Source: Mariprofundus ferrooxydans PV-1 (GTDB lineage Bacteria; Pseudomonadota; Zetaproteobacteria; Mariprofundales; Mariprofundaceae). Taken from it: 64,000 bases of DNA. The notes under the pieces were generated by a model. That model had not been told where the DNA came from, made no database searches, and saw nothing but the letters and a program-made list of their open reading frames with translations. Numbering within the stretch: position 1 is the first letter of the stretch; the number at the start of each line of letters is the position of its first letter. The stretch is from NCBI RefSeq assembly GCF_000153765.1, contig NZ_DS022295.1, positions 279,828-343,827 on the forward strand, written 5' to 3'. This document shows positions 59,863-64,000 of this stretch, in pieces. The position numbers and the translations under genes were made by a program.

Positions 59863-59901
59863 TCTCGACAGGGTGTATGCCGGGTGAAACAGGATAAGTA
59901 G

Positions 59902-59930
59902 TTAGCGATGTCGCCGGCTTGGTCTATAAT
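59902..59930 (+). promoter_or_regulatory. Possible sigma-70 promoter of cbpA-cbpM
   Basis: TTAGCG (59902-59907), a 17-base spacer and the consensus TATAAT (59925-59930). It is 85 bases upstream of the cbpA GTG, in the 153-base gap after the cupin. The -10 is perfect; the -35 is poor. Confidence 0.5.
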
Positions 59931-60015
59931 CGAATCTACCAAAGCTATAACCGGGATTTGTGTGATATGAAACGACTCTGCTGACTCTGCAGGGTTTCAC
60001 AAGGATGGAGCTGCC

Positions 60016-60957
60016 GTGGAATATAAGGATTACTACAAGATTATGGGCTTAAAGCGCGATGCGACGCAGGATGAGATCAAGCGTGCTCATCGCAAGCTGG
60101 CACGCAAATATCACCCTGATGTCAGCAAGGAAGCGGATGCCGAAGCGCGGTTTAAAGAGGTAGGCGAGGCCTATGAGGTACTCAAGGATCCGGAAAAGCG
60201 GGCGGCATATGATCGACTGGATCCGAATATGCAGGCCGGCCATGATTTTCAGCCGCCTCCGAACTGGGACAGCGGTTTTGAGTTTCAGGGTGGCGGATTT
60301 ACCGGTGCAGGCGGCAGTGGTTTTAGTGATTTCTTCCAGCAGTTATTCGGTCAGGGCTATGGCGGCCAGGCTGGCGGAGCCCGTTTTAGCGCGCGCGGCC
60401 AGGATCACCATGCCAAGGTAATGGTCGATCTGGAGGATGCCTTCCACGGTGCAACGCGCAGCATCACGCTGCAGTCCCCTGAACTGGATGAGCACGGGCG
60501 GGTTCATGTCAGCAATCATACGATTCATGTAAAAATTCCCAAGGGGATCAAGGAGGGGCAGCAGCTTCGGCTCAAGGAGCAGGGGGCAGCTGGTATGGGG
60601 CAAGGGGGCAAGGGAGATCTCTATCTGGAAATCCATTTTAACCCGCATCCGCTCTATCGCCCGGAGGGACGTGATCTGCATATGCAACTGCCGGTGACCC
60701 CCTGGGAGGCTGCGCTTGGCGCTACGGTAAATACGCCAACTCCGAATGGAACGGTAGGGGTGAAGATTCCTGCCGGTTCAAACAGTGGCAATAAACTGCG
60801 CCTGAAGGGGCGGGGCATCCCGGGCAATCCTGCGGGTGATATCTATGTTGTCCTTAGTGTGGTGGCTCCGCCGGCCGATAGTGAGCAGGCCAGAGCGCTA
60901 TACAAAGAGATGGAAAGCAAACTGGCATTCAACCCGAGAGCCGGGCTGGGGGTGTAG
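60016..60957 (+). CDS. cbpA: Curved DNA-binding protein CbpA (DnaJ family)
   Basis: Class II J-domain cochaperone, 313 residues. J domain with HPD in RKYHPDVSKE at about 33-42, a Gly/Phe-rich segment (GGGFTGAGGSGFSDFF) and two C-terminal beta domains; no zinc finger. The start is GTG 60016 with GGAG 5 bases upstream. Followed 3 bases later by cbpM, its known inhibitor. Confidence 0.95.
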   Translation: MEYKDYYKIMGLKRDATQDEIKRAHRKLARKYHPDVSKEADAEARFKEVGEAYEVLKDPEKRAAYDRLDPNMQAGHDFQPPPNWDSGFEFQGGGFTGAGGSGFSDFFQQLFGQGYGGQAGGARFSARGQDHHAKVMVDLEDAFHGATRSITLQSPELDEHGRVHVSNHTIHVKIPKGIKEGQQLRLKEQGAAGMGQGGKGDLYLEIHFNPHPLYRPEGRDLHMQLPVTPWEAALGATVNTPTPNGTVGVKIPAGSNSGNKLRLKGRGIPGNPAGDIYVVLSVVAPPADSEQARALYKEMESKLAFNPRAGLGV

Positions 60958-60960
60958 GCG

Positions 60961-61269
60961 ATGAATAACTTAACGGTACTAACCGGCATCATTGTTGAAG
61001 AGAACGACTGCTTTACACTGGCTGAACTCAGCCGTGCCTGCGATATGCCTGCCGAGTGGATACTGGCACTGGTGGAAGAGGGCGTGATCGAGCCGGTCGG
61101 CAGTGAGGACGGACACTGGCAGTTTAGCGGTCGCTGTCTGCGTCGGGTGCGTATTATTCAGCGGCTTGAGTCGGATCTCGGGTTGAATCTCGCCGGTGCA
61201 GCGCTGGCGCTGGAGTTACTCGAAGAGGTGGAGTCTCTGCGCAATCGCATTGCAGTGCTGGAGCGCTAA
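60961..61269 (+). CDS. cbpM: Chaperone modulator CbpM
   Basis: 102 residues. MerR-like helix-turn-helix start (TLAELSRACDMPAEWILALV), VEPVGS-type hinge and a Leu-rich C-terminal helix. CbpM binds the CbpA J-domain. It ends 19 bases from the stop of the convergent exosortase gene. Confidence 0.9.
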   Translation: MNNLTVLTGIIVEENDCFTLAELSRACDMPAEWILALVEEGVIEPVGSEDGHWQFSGRCLRRVRIIQRLESDLGLNLAGAALALELLEEVESLRNRIAVLER

Positions 61270-61288
61270 AGCACGCACCTCTCTTCTG

Positions 61289-62932
61289 CTACCAGTAGGA
61301 CCACTGCGCAAAGGCAAGGACATATGCGGCGAGTAACAGATTGGCGGTCATATGAGCGATAATGGCATCTATCATCTCTCCTCTGAAGTAGCGAGCTGCG
61401 GCAAAAGCGATGCCTGCCAGTGTGCCGGCCAGCAGCGAGCCATGCAGTGCACCAAAGGCAATCGATGAGATCAAGGTGGCACAGATCTGTCGGGTGGGCG
61501 TGGAAAAGCGGGCAAGAGCATGTTCGCAATAGGTCAGTAAAAAGCCGCGAAAGGCCATCTCTTCGGCCAGTGGCACGATAATAACGGCTCCGATGATTCT
61601 GAACAGAAGCCAGCCGGCGGCAGCGAACAGAGAGGCGGAGAAGAGCGTGTGGGTAAATGCCTGTGCCTCTTCTGCCGATGCAGGGACCATCATAATCCAG
61701 ATCACAGATACTATGATGCCTGTGCCAATTGCGAGCGGATGCGGCCGGATCATCCAGGGGCGGATGATCCGACGATAGTGAAACAGGATAGCACCGACAA
61801 TCACTACACGAACAGGATACAACCAGTCGAATGATGCGGTGAACAGCAGCGTGGCAAGGGAGGCTGCAATCAGTGCCAGCTGTGGCACCAGCAATCTGTT
61901 TTCATCGTCCAGATGTAGAATCTTTGTCGTCGGCCGATTAGTGAACCACCCTGTTCGTTTGATCGCAACAATGGATAATAGGCCTACAATGGTGAAGTTC
62001 CACCATCCGGCCGCTGAATGGAAACCTTGAATCGCGATTTCGGGTGACCATGAGGAACCGATCGCCATCAGCAGCGCAATGCGCAGCGTATTGAGCAGCC
62101 AGATAACAACAATGGCCAGTGGTATTACCAGCAGGACATTTGGAAAAATCAGCTGTGCCCTGATGATATAGATGTAACCGCCCAGAAACAGTAAAATCAA
62201 CCCTATGCCCTGATAGCCCAGACAACCGGGTGCAATTATGACGCTGAATGTACCAACGGTGACAATGGTGGTCGAAATATCGACCGCCAGCTCATAGCCG
62301 AGCAGGTGATCAATCCAGCCGGCAAGCTGGACGGTTGGTGTAAACAATATACCGGCTATGATTTTATCGTATTGTCCGAACCAGATGGTGGCTATTTTAT
62401 AGAGCAGTAGACAAACGATGACCGCAAACAGCTCCCATCGTTGTTCGCGTACAAAGCGTAGCCAGAATTGTAACGGAGCAAGCAGGAGCATGGCGGTTGC
62501 CATGGCTGCGGCTATTGCTATCAACAGCAGGCCTGAGAGGCCGGACAGGGCGTTGTCGGTCGGTGATGCTCCGCTTATATAGTCGAGCAGGAAGTATATG
62601 GCTGCCAGTAGTACGCCATGTATTGCAACGTACACCTTTCTCTTCTGATGCGTTCCCAGAATTAGCTCGCGATAGTTGCCAAACCGGGCCAGCAGAATAA
62701 TGGCGAAGCCAAAAAAGCCTTTCACAATGTAGGCGGGAAACAGATTGAAGTAGCCGATGCTAGAGAGTAGGCCGCCGCGCAGTTTGAACGGCGTCAGGTA
62801 TGCCTGCAGTAGGATATCGAGGCCGCTGAGCTCGGCAAATACGACCAACCACAAGATCAGCGTGAAATAGGTCCGGGCTCCGTGCTGCGCACATATGCTG
62901 TTCCCCCCGGCAGGGGGGGCGGCGCTGATCAC
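61289..62932 (-). CDS. xrtE: Exosortase E/protease fusion (VPEID-CTERM system)
   Basis: 547-residue membrane protein. The N-terminal part is an exosortase: Cys237 in APGCLGYQGIG, Arg284 in NTLRIALLMAIG and His305 in IQGFHSAAGWWNF are the expected catalytic triad. The C-terminal part (about 400-540) is a CPBP/CAAX-type glutamic protease: EE457-458 (PLAEEMAFRGFLLTYCEHAL), His497 (FGALHGSLLAG) and His527 (AIIAHMTANLL). About 14 membrane segments. The start is uncertain: GTG 62932 has no clear ribosome-binding site, and the first codons span C- and G-rich runs. It lies 30 bases after the VPEID-CTERM-like gene on the same strand, so they are probably co-transcribed. Confidence 0.88.
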   Translation of the reverse strand: MISAAPPAGGNSICAQHGARTYFTLILWLVVFAELSGLDILLQAYLTPFKLRGGLLSSIGYFNLFPAYIVKGFFGFAIILLARFGNYRELILGTHQKRKVYVAIHGVLLAAIYFLLDYISGASPTDNALSGLSGLLLIAIAAAMATAMLLLAPLQFWLRFVREQRWELFAVIVCLLLYKIATIWFGQYDKIIAGILFTPTVQLAGWIDHLLGYELAVDISTTIVTVGTFSVIIAPGCLGYQGIGLILLFLGGYIYIIRAQLIFPNVLLVIPLAIVVIWLLNTLRIALLMAIGSSWSPEIAIQGFHSAAGWWNFTIVGLLSIVAIKRTGWFTNRPTTKILHLDDENRLLVPQLALIAASLATLLFTASFDWLYPVRVVIVGAILFHYRRIIRPWMIRPHPLAIGTGIIVSVIWIMMVPASAEEAQAFTHTLFSASLFAAAGWLLFRIIGAVIIVPLAEEMAFRGFLLTYCEHALARFSTPTRQICATLISSIAFGALHGSLLAGTLAGIAFAAARYFRGEMIDAIIAHMTANLLLAAYVLAFAQWSYW

Positions 62933-62962
62933 GGGTTTATCACTGTAGATCGGTTGAGACTG

Positions 62963-63124
62963 TTATTTTTTCGGCTTCATCAGCATCAGCACGCCAGCCA
63001 GCAGACCGATTGCCTGCAGTGACAAGCCGCCGTCGATTTCCGGTGCTGTTGGAGGAATAAGTGCCCATGCGGTCGATGTATAGAGGCATAGCAGTGCTGT
63101 GGCGAAGATCATGTTTAATTTCAT
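62963..63124 (-). CDS. VPEID-CTERM-like exosortase substrate, 53 residues
   Basis: Signal peptide of 21 residues (MKLNMIFATALLCLYTSTAW A), then about seven residues before the sorting motif PEID (29-31 region; APEIDGGLS), a hydrophobic helix (QAIGLLAGVLMLM) and a basic end (KPKK). This is the tripartite sorting signal of exosortase substrates, with PEID in place of PEP. AAGGAT stands 6-7 bases before ATG 63124. It sits directly upstream of xrtE, which is the strongest support. After both cuts only about ten residues would remain. The gene is below usual length cut-offs, so it is easily missed. Confidence 0.82.
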   Translation of the reverse strand: MKLNMIFATALLCLYTSTAWALIPPTAPEIDGGLSLQAIGLLAGVLMLMKPKK

Positions 63125-63475
63125 GTTTGCATCCTTTTCTTCAGGAGTGTTAAACGTTGTGGGAAAAGACTAACTGACCGGATTACACCACTACAAGTTA
63201 GCAACTTTATCCTGCTTCAAAGGGTACACGGATAGAATACTAAAATACAGTTTTTTTCCAAAATCCGGGTGCTTGAGACCACAACAACACTGCCTCCCAA
63301 CGACTCCATATCTCACCCGCGAAAAACTCTGTCGGGCAATCAGTTCAAGTGAGCATTCCGTAGTCAAACTTCAACATTACAGGCTGAGGCTGTAAACAGT
63401 TGATGTTACTTCTGGTAAAAGCAAAAAGCCGGCCCTGCGTGAGCGGGGCCGGCCTTGATCGTAGAGCGCGGGGGT
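63125..63475. other. Intergenic region upstream of the VPEID gene
   Basis: 351 bases without a gene. The part at 63180-63290 is AT-rich and must carry the promoter for the exosortase operon; on the minus strand TGGTGTAAT near 63187-63195 has the form of an extended -10. The far end holds the terminator of the DUF3012 lipoprotein. No repeat or tRNA seen. Confidence 0.5.
63421..63455 (-). terminator. Intrinsic terminator of the DUF3012 lipoprotein
   Basis: On the minus strand, GCCGGCCC (63446-63453 reversed) pairs with GGGCCGGC (63428-63435) around a 10-base loop, followed by a run of T (genomic A 63423-63427). Strong and well formed, 22 bases past the lipoprotein stop. Confidence 0.9.
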
Positions 63476-63658
63476 TTACTTTTTGTACTGGCCCATCACG
63501 CAGTATTTGGCATAGGTCGCAGCATCATTGCTGCTCCAGTCAGCCTTGGGTTTTTCCTTGATCTTGTTGCACCAGGCCTCCGTGCCTGGCTCGGGTGAGC
63601 AGGCGGAGAGGGTGAAGAGCAGCAGCATTGAAGCGATTGCGGTCAATATGATTTTCAT
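63476..63658 (-). CDS. DUF3012 small lipoprotein
   Basis: 60 residues. Lipobox LSAC with Cys20, then a compact domain with two Cys and a conserved pattern (GTEAWCNKIKEKPKADWSSN, then DAATYAKYCVMGQ), which I recognise as DUF3012. GGAGG is 5 bases before ATG 63658. Role unknown. It has its own terminator, so it is independent of the exosortase pair. Confidence 0.82.
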   Translation of the reverse strand: MKIILTAIASMLLLFTLSACSPEPGTEAWCNKIKEKPKADWSSNDAATYAKYCVMGQYKK

Positions 63659-63705
63659 TGAAACCTCCGTAAAATGGTAAGGGTAGATTAACGTCAGCAG
63701 CCAGT

Positions 63706-64000
63706 TCAGGCCAGCAGATCGCGGATTTCAGCCTGAGTCAGCGGGTTGGGCAGGCGGGCGCCGAGTTGCGATACCACGCGTGCGGCGGCATGTGAGCCCA
63801 GATGACCCGCCTGCTGCCAGTTAAGGCCGTTGGTGATGCCATAGAGTACGCCGGCGGCATACATATCACCGGCACCGGTGGTATCGATAGCATCAACGCT
63901 GACGCCTTCAATCGGGTAGGCCTCGCCCTGATGCATAATGATCGAACCGTTCTTGCCCAGTGTCAGTGCGACATTGGCGCAGTGCTTGTGAATGGCATGG
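63706..64000 (-). CDS. PfkB-family sugar/adenosine kinase, 5' part beyond the window
   Basis: The C-terminal 97 residues are visible. The PfkB signature [20 protein letters not shown] (with the catalytic Asp in GAGD) and the ending [15 protein letters not shown] are close to bacterial adenosine kinase-type members. The reading frame is open to base 64000. Substrate not determined; adenosine kinase is a guess. Confidence 0.85.
   Translation of the reverse strand, partial: HAIHKHCANVALTLGKNGSIIMHQGEAYPIEGVSVDAIDTTGAGDMYAAGVLYGITNGLNWQQAGHLGSHAAARVVSQLGARLPNPLTQAEIRDLLA

Overview
The window is a dense stretch of chromosome, about 53% GC by eye, from a motile Gram-negative proteobacterium that stores glycogen. 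DarP/YjgA, CbpA-CbpM, AlgC-type phosphomannomutase, DUF1841, PilT/PilU and lipoproteins with LolB-type lipoboxes point to Proteobacteria. The mix, with a glycogen cluster containing a GH57 enzyme, an iron-sulfur type TrpRS and a SucB without its subunit-binding domain, does not look like a classical gammaproteobacterium. A zetaproteobacterium or similar deep lineage is my guess, not something the sequence proves. I see no insertion sequence, prophage, CRISPR array or rRNA. One tRNA (Leu, CAA) is present.

Layout. 1-6.6 kb: the 5' part of an ABC-F ATPase, a small membrane protein, glycogen phosphorylase with a terminator, a HEAT-like protein, a methyltransferase and a DUF1841/membrane protein pair. 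6.6-10 kb: three type IV pilus retraction ATPases in a row (PilT, PilU and a third paralogue). 10-12.3 kb: two mini-genes, tRNA-Leu with its terminator, and mnmA. 12.3-18 kb: a flagellar filament block (fliC-flaG-fliD, fliS-fliT). It is read from well-formed sigma-28 promoters, one of which drives an uncharacterised divergent gene. 18-30.9 kb: algC, a Rep-type helicase, a tightly overlapping operon trpS-scpA-scpB-rluB-nth-like-uvrC, a YgiQ-type radical SAM protein and map. 31-41.5 kb: sixA, a lytic transglycosylase, then glycogen metabolism (malQ, GH57 and glgC leftward; pgm and glgB rightward). 41.5-47.8 kb: HD-GYP, an LEA-type lipoprotein, a helix-hairpin-helix protein with a histone-like tail, a 3D-domain protein, and an FAD oxidoreductase behind panB-panC-panD. 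48-50.5 kb: a transporter-like operon of two DUF1538 proteins, a PII-like protein and a CBS protein. 50.5-64 kb: an ElyC-like protein, sucA-sucB, a periplasmic repeat/POTRA-like protein, htpG, darP, a cupin, cbpA-cbpM, an exosortase E/protease fusion with a 53-residue VPEID-CTERM-like substrate, a DUF3012 lipoprotein, and the end of an adenosine kinase-like gene.

How it fits together. GlgC makes ADP-glucose, Pgm links glucose-1-P and glucose-6-P, GlgB branches, and GlgP, MalQ and the GH57 enzyme degrade or remodel the polymer; glycogen synthase is not in the window. Flagellin, cap, secretion chaperones and FlaG form a late flagellar regulon. PanB, PanC and PanD overlap in one operon covering pantoate, beta-alanine and pantothenate synthesis.

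The strongest candidates for little-described biology are: the exosortase E/protease with a substrate that would leave only about a ten-residue peptide after processing; the DUF1538-DUF1538-PII-CBS operon; the sigma-28-driven unknown gene beside flagellin; and poly-G tracts at the ribosome-binding sites of sixA and glgC.
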